Assembly (NCBI GenBank): GCA_036897445.1
Contig: JAYMTL010000031.1
Location: 62,001-126,000, forward strand
Length of the DNA: 64,000 nucleotides
Reading direction: 5' to 3'
Origin: Pelargonium tetragonum
Lineage: Eukaryota; Streptophyta; Magnoliopsida; Geraniales; Geraniaceae
The notes beneath the pieces were generated by a model. It saw only the letters and a program-made list of their open reading frames with translations. It searched no databases and was not told where the DNA came from. This document shows, one piece after another, positions 48,817 through 60,004 of this stretch. A program made the position numbers and the translations under genes. Each line of letters begins with the position of its first letter. The first letter of the stretch is position 1.

Positions 48817-50665
48817 AAAACTGTTGAGAAACACAGAGTAATACATTATAATATTAATATGGAGGGTTAAGAGCCGAGCCCCAACCGCAAAAGGTTAACT
48901 TGTATAGGATTTCTCCTAATAACTCCGAGTGCTTTAAAAAGGAACTGCCGGACACTCTTTCTAAGCTAAGTATGGGTATACAAGAATTTCTTTATCTAGA
49001 TAGAGCTAAGTATATAGTTACCTAGTTTTATAATAAGTATAAAGTAAAATTAAACCTTAGAAAAACTTTAGAAGGGCTACGTTTTCCCTAAAAGAGGGTT
49101 AGATAGAATCACTTAGAACTTAGATAAGGAGATTATTTACTTGTTACTCTAGAGGAATAGTAAATAACCTATCCATTTAACTAAACTAATTAAAAAGAAT
49201 TACTCGTTACAAGAAAGATTTAAAAACTCCTCGATATAAGCTAGGATCAACACAAGGATCCTTATAATCTAGCTCAAAAAATTTTTAGGGTTGAGCGCAG
49301 CAAGAACTTAATATCAACCAGGGTTTAATGGGTTCAAATCTGCTTGCTATTTTTCAACTTTTTAGTATGCAAGGCTACTCTCCGGTAAATCCGTAAATAG
49401 AGACCTAAAAGAATCCAGTCTTTTTTGTGAATAGAAAAGTCATACCTACAATCTAAAAGAGGCTTTCTTAAAAAAAAGAAGTTGACTCTTAAACTAAAAC
49501 TGACAATAAGCTGCTACACGGCAGGGCTGTTTTCAGCTACATTTCATAGACTTTCTTTTTACTTACTTTATATCCCTGCGTAACAAAAAGTTTTTCTAAA
49601 TAAGAGTTCTCTGAAGTCTTTGCTACTTGCTTAAAGGGTTCCTTTCGTTTTTTTTCTAGCCTTAGAAACCTTTTTAAATAAGGTACTTTCTCTATAATTA
49701 GGAATCTACTGACATATAATCGTATAAATTCTCGTTTTTAGTTAGTCGAGGAAGTCCCAAACAAGGCTTACTTCACTGCTTTCACTTTTTTTCTAACTGC
49801 GAATTTGGGTTTACATGAGGCTCTATATACCTTGCTAGGAAGGGGGCCTCCTGCACAGAATAGCTATCAATAAAGTATAGAACTCTAAAAACGGGAAACC
49901 CACTATAAAGTCCACTTTCGAGCTAGGCACTTCCTTTTCACTTCCCTCTTAAGGGGCGCCTTCTTTAGTTTAGAAACTCAATTTTATACAATGTTTCCTT
50001 TTTCTATATGCCTTGAGGACCTTAGGTTCGCCGGAGTTAATAACTAGAAAGTCCTTTTACCGAGCCCTGAATGCCCTTACTTAATATCATCCATACTTTA
50101 TCTGCGAAGTTTTGTACTTATGTTATAAGGAGTTCCTTAGATTTTCGTGAATACTTACAAGATACTCTCTGGTATTTTGGGCTCCTATAATTAATAGAAT
50201 GTAGATTCAACTAAAAAGTATCCAAAAAGGTTCCGCTTGAGAAATTTGCCGAAGTCTGATAAGTAGGAATTTAAGCGTTTTCCTTCCTTATATACTTTTG
50301 GTTGAGTGTCGAGGCTTCTAGTACGGAATTGTTACAGCATTTGAATATACAAGGATTTCCGCACAAGCCCTTTTAAGTATCGGTATGTTCCTGTAAACTT
50401 CATAGAAAACAAGGTTTAGAAACCAGATTAATAACGAATCCTATAGGTATATGTTACTTGCCACAAATAAGGCAAGGTTAAACCCTTATAAATAGTTCCA
50501 GTCTTATTCTTTTTAAGGGGCTTTTTTTTGTCTACTTAAATTGATAGTGTTCTGACTCTTGGCTAGTGAAACTAATAATTTTTTGCATTTTACTCTGTTC
50601 TGTTAAGGCCTAGTTTAGGAGAGTACGCGGATCGCTTTACCTTATCGAGCTTTTTTTTTTTCATT
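48817..50665. other. gene-free sequence
   Basis: No gene is recognised. A T-arm-like GGGTTCAAATCTGC at 49330-49343 has only a faint GCGCAG segment upstream and is not called. Confidence 0.45.
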
Positions 50666-50737
50666 TTACTATAGGGGATTTGAACCTGCGACCATTAGAT
50701 TAAAAGTTTAATGCTTTTCCAACCGAGCTATACACCC
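50666..50737 (-). tRNA. trnK: trnK(TTT)-like tRNA
   Basis: Best Lys match in the window: GGGTGTATAGCTC start, loop CTTTTAA with TTT anticodon, stem TTAAA/TCTAA, variable region TGGTC and T-arm GCAGG-TTCAAAT. Departures: a C-A pair in the D-stem, an A-C pair in the anticodon stem, a poor T-stem 3' side and an acceptor 3' strand (TATA then GTA) that has lost the terminal CCC. A one-base loss in the T-stem would put TATA in register. Two of the mismatches are of the kind C-to-U editing removes. The 15-base dispersed motif lies 25 bases upstream on the same strand. It may be expressed or a recent relic. Confidence 0.5.
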
Positions 50738-50761
50738 GGAATAAAAACTTCTGTTACACTA

Positions 50762-50776
50762 TTAATTACATTACCT
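50762..50776 (-). repeat. dispersed 15-mer, exact copy, 25 nt upstream of trnK-like gene
   Basis: Exact AGGTAATGTAATTAA on the minus strand, ending 25 bases before the trnK-like 5' end at 50737. This is the only copy I find close to a gene-like sequence, so a promoter role is conjecture. Confidence 0.7.
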
Positions 50777-52799
50777 TGTCAAATTTCTAAGTTAACAAAA
50801 TAGGGACTTTTGTGATAAATCCAATACAGAAGAAAAGAAGCAATATCCCCATTATCAGGAGTATCTTGGTAAAGCCTTGATATTTTCTATTTTGTAAAAA
50901 AATCAAAGTCTCGCTCCAGTATGCAAAGTTTACTTTATCTATAGAATAGAGTAAGCCTTATGACTCGACTGCTCACAATAAAAAAAATTATATCTAGCCC
51001 GCCCCCTTTAATCTTGTTATTAGTAAAAAGATACAGTGTTATTCATTTCCAGAGAATTCAATACTAGTCAAATAGAAGTTTCTACTATTAAGTAAGGGAT
51101 TCCCCCTTTTTAAATTACTTCGTTATTAGGGTCTAGTTAATTAAAAGAAAGCTACGGGCTAAAGGGGATAAAATTGTCTTTATAAGTATCGTAAATGTTA
51201 CCTTTTTTCTGCAAATATAGCGTCCATCACAGTATGGTATGTAAATTGAACAGCACAGCATCCTCGTTAGTAAGGGATTTCCTAAGCTTTTAATTAACTA
51301 TTAAAAATTATTCCAGAAAGATCCTTTTTTAGAATCTCTTTTGGAAAGTCCTGCCAAAAACGGATTTAGAAATAAAGTAATGGATATCCTGTATTTAGTT
51401 ACGTAAAATCCTAGCCCCATATGTTTAAAAAGTCTTACTTATCTTATAGTCTTCATAGTTCATAGTACCTCTTGTTCTCTGTTTTTATCGCAAAAAGAGG
51501 ATTAAGCCCAGTCCTTTATTAATCCTTCTTACCGACTTACTCTTACTCATAGTTATATTCTTTTCTGTATCATACCTAATCTTCTTATGGGCTATATTCC
51601 GTATCAGTCAGTATCTTACGTATATTGGTAGCTCTGTTAGTCTTCTTATTATTATAACCTGGACTTATTATTAGAGCTATTTTCTTACTTTTCTAGCCAC
51701 TGTAGCTATTCTACTGTATTCCCTTTATTATTGTTTTATTGTAGGAAAATGAAATAATAGAGTAGAACACTTGATAGTCGGGAAAGAGCTTGTTGTGTAA
51801 GTCCCTTCTTAGTTCTACTTCTCGTGAAATGATGCATATAAATTTGAAAGGCTTGTATATACTTTTATTTACTTGATTCTGTTCCATATCAAACAAGAAT
51901 AGCGAAACTCCACCTTCTAATGTTTTCTCGACGTCCCTATACTCTGTAGTGGAACCTAAGACCTTAATCACATTTTAAACTTATCCCCGCAAAAGGATTC
52001 AATCTAACTTACACAGTCATTGGCCTTTTCTAAGATTTTTGACTTCTAGCTTTTATTAAAGTCAAATTAATATGAAATCGAGGTTTTATTATTCACTGCA
52101 TTCTAGAGGCTACTGTTAAGGGGGTACGTGCATATTCGATTCAAGCGCTTGGTTTAAGTTTGATTTTATAGAGTTTTATAGGATAGGGAGTTCTAGGAGT
52201 TCCTCCAGTACACAGGGGTCCGATATCTATAGAAGCTCCTGAGAGACTCGAGGCACAAATATTAAACCAGGTATAACCTAATAATGACTAGAAGGTATCT
52301 ATCTAATTATGAATCTAGGTACGAGTTTCCTACTTTGGCTTTAGACGTCTCTGTTTCAGATAAACATGCTTCGATATATAGCTGTGATTGTGTAAGATGT
52401 GAAAAGGATACTACAAGAGAGAGGAGTAATAGCAATTTGATGACCATAGGTAACGAAGAGTAGAACTCTGACGTAGGGAAAAGACTCCTCAGTGGCTAGC
52501 CGAAGAGTTTCCTTATCGATTGAAGACGGCCAATAGAAGTGTGTTTAGTCTATTTACCTAGCCCTTGGCCTCATACAAGCATATAGCTAAGATTTGACTT
52601 AAGTTAATGTCGTTGCAAGAAAGAGTAAGATTAGTAAGATCCTGAGGAAGAGTTACCATAAGCAAGCAAAATCCAGTGATAGATATTTGTTAGGATAGTG
52701 TATTTATTTCTATTTAACCGGAAATTCTAATAAACCATAAACCCAGGATTTCTTCTAAGGTAAGTAAGGTAATCTTCTATATCCGTATTTGCCCCGTTT
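50777..52799. other. gene-free sequence
   Basis: No gene is recognised. The 86-codon minus-strand frame at 51711-51971 has no motif I know. Confidence 0.45.
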
Positions 52800-52843
52800 G
52801 CCGGTTTAATAGCCCAATGCTCTACCAACTGAGCTATACACCG
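52800..52843 (-). pseudogene. trnK 5'-half
   Basis: GTGTATAGCTCAGTTGGTAG followed by AGCATTGGGC is an almost perfect match to plant mitochondrial tRNA-Lys from the acceptor through the 5' anticodon stem, including an intact D-arm. The loop reads CTATTAA, and similarity stops abruptly after it, with no T-arm. A sharp 5'-half fragment 2.1 kb from the copy at 50666, on the same strand. Confidence 0.6.
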
Positions 52844-54031
52844 AGAAGGGATCCTTTTTATCATATAAATTTTTCTTAGGATAAAGTAACTTTAAAATAA
52901 AAAGTCTTTTATCAATACTGGGTATCCTTAAGTCTATCTCACCTAATTAATTTCATATCTTAGTACGTATACCTAAGAATAAAGTACTCGAACCTTGCAG
53001 TTTAAGTTTCTTTTATAAAGTGCCTACCAACTAAGAGGAATGATTTTCGAAAAAAGCTTCGTACTCTTTACTTGATAGAAATGATATAAAAGTTCTATAT
53101 ATTATATATAAGCAAGTCAAAATAAAAAAAAAGAATTGTTGTCTCCTTTTAATAGTTATAGCTTTAGCTAGGTATAAAAAGAGTACTGTGGAGACAAAAA
53201 TGCGGGTAGTTTTACGCGCAAATTAGAATTTCATTTAGTATTTGGTTGATCTGAATTAGAGTCCCTTGTTAGTTGATAGTGATGTATTTGTAATGTAGAT
53301 CCTGTACTAAAGTTTTAATTAGGAAAGCAGAGGGCAGATCTGAACCTAACTCTTAAAGGACTCTTTTTCTTGTCTAGACCTGGTGTGATATATACCTATG
53401 TACAAAAAATAAGAAGTCTTTTTAAAATAAGCCGACATTCATTCCTAGGATAGAATCGGATTTCTTTGGAATGAAAAATCTCGTACGAGGAGAGGAGGCC
53501 CTGAAATTCCTGAAATAAAACAAAAGGGAATTCATTATCAGGGTTAAACCTAGTCTGAGCAGCACAAGAATTCTACGAAAGATATGAGCATGAGATCTAC
53601 AAACAAACCCTTTAAAGGTAACAACTTTTCGCTTAGGACTATAAACCTTAAAAAGAAAAATTGTCGTCAAAAAGAATGAGTAATAAACAACGAATTGAAG
53701 TTCTGGGGATTCCTATAGAAGTAGAAGTTGAACACGGATGCTTTACAACGACCGAGTTACCTTTAAAAGACTCTTTATCTTAGCAATATACAACAGAGAA
53801 TAACAAGCCCTTATTATAATATTGTACCCTTGGTTTTTGTAATATAGATAGTAGGAGTCTATCTGAGTGTTAGGTATAGGGGTTTTTGAGAAGCTCGGGT
53901 CATTGGTAATTCTCAGGGTTTCCTTTTCTACTTTACTCTATACAAGGAGGACTTAAGGGCTTCTCTATAAAGTATAAAGTGGCTAAAATGAAACTTGTAG
54001 AACGCAAATTCGGTGTACGGGCTTGTAAAGT
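52844..54031. other. gene-free sequence
   Basis: No gene is recognised. The 82-codon minus-strand frame at 53422-53670 is Arg/Lys/Phe-rich, somewhat like a small ribosomal protein in composition, but matches none I can recall. I leave it uncalled. Confidence 0.4.
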
Positions 54032-54279
54032 ATGCATTTAAAAGGTTTATTATTAACTGAATTTTTAGAGGTATTATTCTAACTTTTGGTTGGGGTATTT
54101 TAGGCGCTAGTTCAAAAGGGTATGCTTTTTATTATGAAGATCCTGACTTGAGTACTTTTCCACAAGAGCTAACTTCTTTAGTTGGCATACTTTATGATAG
54201 AGAGTCTAACAAAGCAAGTTTTAAAGAAAAAATCTTTAGAAATCTACACCTTCACTTTTCTATAGCACATAAATTTTAG
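54032..54279 (+). other. unassigned open segment in two frames
   Basis: An ATG at 54032 opens a 16-codon frame (MHLKGLLLTEFLEVLF) ending at 54080-54082. A different frame is open from 54061 to a TAG at 54277 (72 codons) and includes TFGWGILGASSKGYAFYYED. The second frame has a more protein-like composition than most chance frames here (Gly, Ser, Asp, Glu, Tyr mixed) but no ATG. I do not recognise the protein. It may be a chance open stretch or the relic of a gene. Confidence 0.2.
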
Positions 54280-54793
54280 AGTATTAGTTTTATCTTTTGA
54301 TACTATAATTCAGTAATTTATTCCTCAAGGTATTAGTACGGTTTACGTTTCAATGGGATTGCCCCTTTGTGAAGACACATGAAGAAACCTAACCTAAATT
54401 AGAAATCAGTATAGTAAGGTGTTTATCCCCTATAATTTAGAGAGTAAAGCTCTTGAGGACTCGCTTGTAAACCCTATAAAAAATTCTCTCTTTGATCGCT
54501 TGGGTGCCTTTTTGGTATTTAATGCGTATGCTTACTAGTAATACAAGGACGGAGCTTGAGTCTCAAGTAACAGGAGCGCCGCGTTAAATTAAAAGGGGAA
54601 TCCGCAATTTCATATGAGTGACCGGTGGCTCACGTAAAAGACTTTTCAAGGATATAAGGCATTGCGTGTTCTATTTTTCATTAAGAATAAACTAAAAATC
54701 GTACAATTCCCAAAATTTTTAGGTGTGATACTGCGGAATTAAAATATCTAATAAGGAAATAAAAAAAAGAGTCTAGAGTATACCTAGAAATCT

Positions 54794-54865
54794 TCCTCAA
54801 AAGCTCAGTTGTAGAGCGTTTGGCTGTTAACCGAATGGTCATAGGTTCAAAAATTGTGCCTCTCC
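54794..54865 (+). tRNA. trnN: trnN(GTT)-like tRNA with degenerate 3' end
   Basis: The first 60 bases follow plant mitochondrial tRNA-Asn closely: acceptor TCCTCAA, D-arm GCTC-AGTTGTA-GAGC fully paired, anticodon stem TTTGG/CCGAA paired, loop CTGTTAA with GTT anticodon, variable TGGTC, and T-arm ATAGG-TTCAA. After that the sequence (AAATTGTGCCTCTCC) cannot pair with the T-stem or the acceptor 5' strand. Either a 3'-truncated copy or a tRNA whose 3' part is changed by a process I cannot see in DNA. Confidence 0.5.
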
Positions 54866-57015
54866 TAAATTTAACAGGCATACTATCCTTTCCTTTAATT
54901 ATGTAGAATTCCCTTTTTTTGTTAAGACCCATTCTAACCTTTTATATTATATTTATGCGATCCTACTTTATTTAAATATAGAGGAAAATGCAAGTCTCCT
55001 AAAAACTATTTTATTATAAATCGGGTTCAACCTCTATTAAGTATTCTACGGAACCCTTACTCGTCATAAAAATTGTACATAATTTGTAAAAGAAAATAGA
55101 TAGTAGGTTACAAGAAAAGGTATTGCTACATCTCTCTACAAAAGAGTTTTAGAGTTAAAAGAAATATTAGTTGAGTTCTCCCAAATTCATATATCATAAA
55201 ATTCTTTTTTATATGTCTCTATTACTAGGTTTTTTTACTTTCTCAACTCCCCCTTTGATCTTGGAGCGTCTATCAGTGCATTTTCTTCCAAAGTAAGTAA
55301 CTCAGGGGGCATGTCCCTTACTTTGGGATTGGAAGAGTTAACAGCAAAGTAGCAACTATAATTGATCTTAAGCTTAAGTGATTCTCTCGAGCCTTAAACT
55401 AAAAATAGAGAATAAAACAAAGAGAGTTGCTTTTACAGGAAATAGGGATAGGGCGCTTACTAAACAATATAAGTAAACAAAACTTTCTATATGATATATA
55501 ACCTATGCTTAATTTAAACTTCAGTTCTTTTATTCCTTAAATATTTTAAACCAGAATACAGTAACACACGAGTTCCACTACCATACTATCATACTCTTCC
55601 TAAACTACCTTTCATAAATTCTTAGGGGATATAATCTTAAAAGGTTGACAAAACCCAATCTCTCGAATCTGCCAAATAAAATTTAGGAACCCTATTATCA
55701 AGCAGAGGTCCTAAGTGGTAGTTTTTTTCAAACTTAGAATTAACTTAACTCTAAAAATAAGAAATGCACCCGTGTAACCTTACGGAACAAAAACCCTTTT
55801 TCCTAGTATAGCTATGCAAAGTCTGTCTTGTCCTTTGTCAATCCATAGCCTGTAAAGAGCCCTTATGTACAATACACCTTCATGAGATACTAAACAAGTT
55901 TTTGTATTTCAAGCACTCAGAACCCTATATGTGAAGTCCACGCGTAAGTTTAATTAGCTTTATGTTGAGTGAGAAGGACATGTTACAAGTTTAGAATTGA
56001 GGACTCCAAGTTTTCGGCGGTTACCCGTCAAGCAATAAAGCTTATTACTTATCTCTATTAGTTTTTTTGTAGAACTTACTTTACGCAGTACTTTAGGGTT
56101 ATATTATTAAGAATAGCATGCAATTGTTAAGTTATTAGGAATTATCTGGGCACTTTTTTTGAACTACATATTATTTAGATTAATTAGTAGGGGTGCTCTA
56201 ACAAGCCTAGTTCTCAGCTTTGTAAAAGTCATTGCCCTAGCCTAGCATAGGGTAGTCATTTTCCTTAGTGAACTGAATACAGAAGGACAGGAAATTTGGG
56301 ATAACAACAAAGTTAGGACTTCAATTTCTGTAGGTGCAGACCTTAAACCTGTGTTGACCAGTATAGAGTCACTTATTTCTAAAAGTCGTATAGAACTCAA
56401 ATCTACTCTACGATATAAGTTAAAGATAAAAAGTTTGATGTATCAAAAGAAACCGGATCTACAAAGACACACTTTAGTTTAGTATCTGGATTCTCCTGAG
56501 CACGCTCTCTACCAATTAATTATAGTATTATAGAACTTTAACAAGCCTCCTTATTAAATAAAGTATATCCCCCAATAAACCTTAATAGTACTTCAACAGG
56601 TATTCCAATGACTGAAAAGTCCAGAATATATTATACAAAAAAAACGTGATTCTAAGGCCTTGTCTTTATTTAATCAACAATTTTAATAGGGCAAGATCCA
56701 ACAGTTCAATATACTTTTATCACTAGGGAACCCATAACTGTACAATAAATGATAAATAACTTGTGAAATTAGTTAGTACTATTACTTACTCAAATTTATT
56801 TGCTAATTTAAGAATTATTGAGAAAACCCAGGAATCTTCCTACATTATATGTATTATATGTAAAGCTCTACCTTTAAATAAAAGTTTTAGTTGATATACT
56901 TTACGTTTCATCACCTCGGTTAAGATGGCTACATTGTAAATACCCCCTGAGGTCAGAAGGGAAATAGGATTCTGTCTAAGTTTTCAAATAGTTATTATAG
57001 AATCTGTGCAAAAGT
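54866..57015. other. gene-free sequence
   Basis: No gene is recognised in any frame. No tRNA arms are seen beyond a lone GGGTTCAACC near 55022. Confidence 0.5.
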
Positions 57016-57055
57016 CTCGTGATTACGAAAGTAGACTCGTGATTACGAAAGTAGA
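57016..57055 (+). repeat. 20-bp perfect tandem duplication
   Basis: CTCGTGATTACGAAAGTAGA occurs twice, head to tail, without a difference. In a window where other repeats are heavily diverged, this duplication must be recent. Confidence 0.9.
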
Positions 57056-57833
57056 AAGGAAGGAATACTAAAAATAGATCTGTACTACCCCTTTGTTCCT
57101 ATAATAGAAAGGCTTTTGCTGAATTGCATAAGGAATTATTTCCGGTCAAACCTCACTTAACTTAAAAGGGATCCTATAGTTTTATAAGTTGAATAAGTAA
57201 AAATAGCAAGTCGGCTTTGTCTCACAACAGAGGGTATACCATACCAACACGAAGTCTTCAATAGTCTTTTTTCACCAAAAGGGTTAAGGATTTATAAGCC
57301 CTGCACTTCTATATATCCGGTTCAAATATGCATAAATAATAATAATATTAATTAAAAAGCTTGCAGCTAGAGCAATTAACCTCTGGTATTTTTCATTTAT
57401 ATAGGCAGGAATTAGGTCCTTGGGGGACACCCTGAAGTGCTGGGATTATACTCCTACCTGTCGAAGAATTTGAAGAATTCAAAATTTATCTTATTCATTA
57501 TTTATCTTATTCATTTTAGTAAGAAACTCATTATGAGAAGTTCATGTAAGTAACATTAGAGTCATCACAGAAAACATGTAAACTAAAAAGCTCAGACATG
57601 AGAAATTGGGGATAATGGGGATCCTTGTATAAAGGGTAAGGCAAGGCTCGTTTACTTGTTCATAGAGAATCATTAAAGCTAAGCATGGGTAGGGTTTGAT
57701 CAGTTACTTATGGGTATTTCCTTGTCGATTTAATTAGGAGTAGCCTACCCTAAAAGGCAGATTAGCACCCTAAAAAGGGGAACTTGACTTTCAAATCCAT
57801 GAAAAAAGGTGTGGCAGCCCGGAAGAAATTACC

Positions 57834-57883
57834 TTGTTAATTAAAGTCTAGAATACCACACATTTCGGGATTTTAATTAACAA
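57834..57883. other. inverted repeat with 12-bp stem
   Basis: TTGTTAATTAAA at 57834-57845 is the exact reverse complement of 57872-57883, with a 26-base loop. A second short pairing (CTAGAAT/ATTCTAG) lies just beside it. It could be a transcript-end hairpin, but there is no gene upstream to attach it to. Confidence 0.6.
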
Positions 57884-59341
57884 ATTCTAGTGGGGCAAAG
57901 TCCTCTGAAAAGGCAGCAACTAAGTGTTGGTAAATCTTTGGTTTTTCCTAAATTATGTCGCTGTATACTCTTTATTCTCTATCGGAAGCTATTAATACAA
58001 TGACAAGGAAAGCTCTCAAGTCAATTGCCAGCCAGGCTTATAAGCAGGTAAAGTAGTTTCAGGAATATAGGGAAAGCTCGTTTTCTCATTATCCAGTTTA
58101 AGATAGGGAGTTCTTCTGTTAGAGGTTTTTTAATAAGTGTGGTTTATCCGGAGAAGTTTAAGCTGATCGATGTTTCTGCGTTAAAAGACCTTTTAAGAAG
58201 TAAGTATTTATTGCTTTTTTAGGACTCGTACAGTACTGAAGTTTTTTAAGTTAAGGTAGCTTTTTAAAGTGGAAATTGCTGGTTAGAGTTTTCCCCGATC
58301 AAAGAAATTGTAAATAAAATTTTTACGAGGTAGAATGAAACTAAGTATAAGTAAGTAATCCGGGGATAGTCATTTCTGAATTATATAGTAAATGTTGGCT
58401 CCCGTAAGATAGTTTTGGGGTATAGCAAACTAGGGATCTGTTCTAGAGAGTAACTTAGGAATTCTTCGAGATCGAGAGTATACTACAAGTTTCTACTCAG
58501 CATTAGTCCTGTCTTTCTAAACTTAAAGGGCTATAAAACTCTGTTCCTCTTTACAACACTCTGTTAACCGCACTAGTTGGAATTTACCTGAAACAAAAAG
58601 GGTTTTTAGACCTCGTCGAATACAGAACTACGAAAAGTATCTACTAAAAAGGAAGTCCTAAGGCTCTTCTCAAAAGCTCACTGGAGGTTCGGAGTAACTC
58701 TATTTAATTAAAATCCGGGGGAAGAGGGCTTTTTCGAGATTTCGTATCGAAGGGTTTTGCTGAACTGAGCAGGGTTCTGTTTACAAGGTGGGGCAAAGTT
58801 CACTAAGTTGAATAGGAAGAATCCCAGTTGATATAGTAGGAGCTTTTCTAAGATCTGTGCAATAAGAAGTCTCTAATCAAAAAGAAAGTCTTACAATTTA
58901 TAAGTACGAGGTAAACTAGAGTCTTCTCATTTCTAACCAGTAAACCGGTAGGGATTCTAGAAAGCCCCAGGAAAGATTGATTATAGAAGTCCCAAATACG
59001 ACTTGATAAACGAAAAGTTTTGTAACTAAAGCCTTCAAGGTAAAATCTAGTGTATTCCAGAAATTGAAGTTTAGTAGGTTCCCGGTTTCGGATTAAAGGT
59101 TTCATAACTATATAAACAAGGTCTTCTGTGGTTGGGCGATTTGACTAGCAGCTAGTAGATAGAGATTTTCTTTGTTGGATAGAGCGAGGGCTTTTCCCTT
59201 AAGTAAGTAGGCTCCGCTTTAGGGTTTTGAGATAGAAGGGCCCCTTTAGTTTAGGATTATAAGAAAGTCTCTTTGGCTTTCCTGTTGGCAGGTATATCAG
59301 ATTCGCTGGAAAGGGAAGTCATTCAAATTCAAAGGAAAGAT

Positions 59342-59359
59342 AGGCAAGCTTGCTTGTAA
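59342..59359 (+). repeat. dispersed 18-mer, exact copy
   Basis: Exact AGGCAAGCTTGCTTGTAA, immediately before the 59370-59480 diverged repeat. The 62 kb partner of that repeat has no 18-mer at the same place. Confidence 0.75.
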
Positions 59360-59989
59360 ACGGGTCGGATCGCCACCTGACTTAGTATTGAAACTTAGTA
59401 TAATTGACACGCTAGATAAGGGTTCTAGCATTGTTTGTTGGTTTGATCTAGAATCCTATTTCTTTAGCTTTGACTGGAAAAGCTTTTCGTTCATTATAAA
59501 AGGAATTCAGTCGTTGCTCTGCGTTGCCGGTTTCTTTGTCTAAGCTGTTTGGGAAGTGCAAGGGTTTTCCTTAGTTCTTAGCTAGTGAAGGAGATTTAAG
59601 AAGTAAAGTATAGAGATTTCCCGCTTTCTTGGGCTTAAAGGTGCTCCTAGGTTTGAACGGGGTTATGGAAGAAAGCTTATAAACCAGAGTCTTTACTGAA
59701 CCAGGTGGAGTGGGACAAAGTCAATAAGTTGAGGTATTATCTTACTCATAATCTATTGTATAAGCCAGCTTATATATAGTAATTCCTTTTAGGTAAAAGT
59801 CCAGCTGATTAAGAGGCTCTAATAAAATCACGCACTGTATAATAGGGATAATCCGAGTCAGGCTTTCTGTAAGGCTTTGGGTAGGAAAGCAAGTCAAGGA
59901 GTATAAAATAAGTAGTGCTGGCTATCTCGAGTCTAGGGTCTATACAAAAAAGAAGGGCCTTTCTAGATATAAACATCGGCATGATTCTA

Positions 59990-60004
59990 TTAATTACATT
60001 ACCT
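59990..60004 (-). repeat. dispersed 15-mer, exact copy
   Basis: Exact AGGTAATGTAATTAA on the minus strand within the G-rich field. Confidence 0.75.

Noticed and set aside
53422-53670. Basic 82-codon minus-strand frame that might be a ribosomal protein
   Set aside because: Composition only. No segment matched rps or rpl sequences I know.
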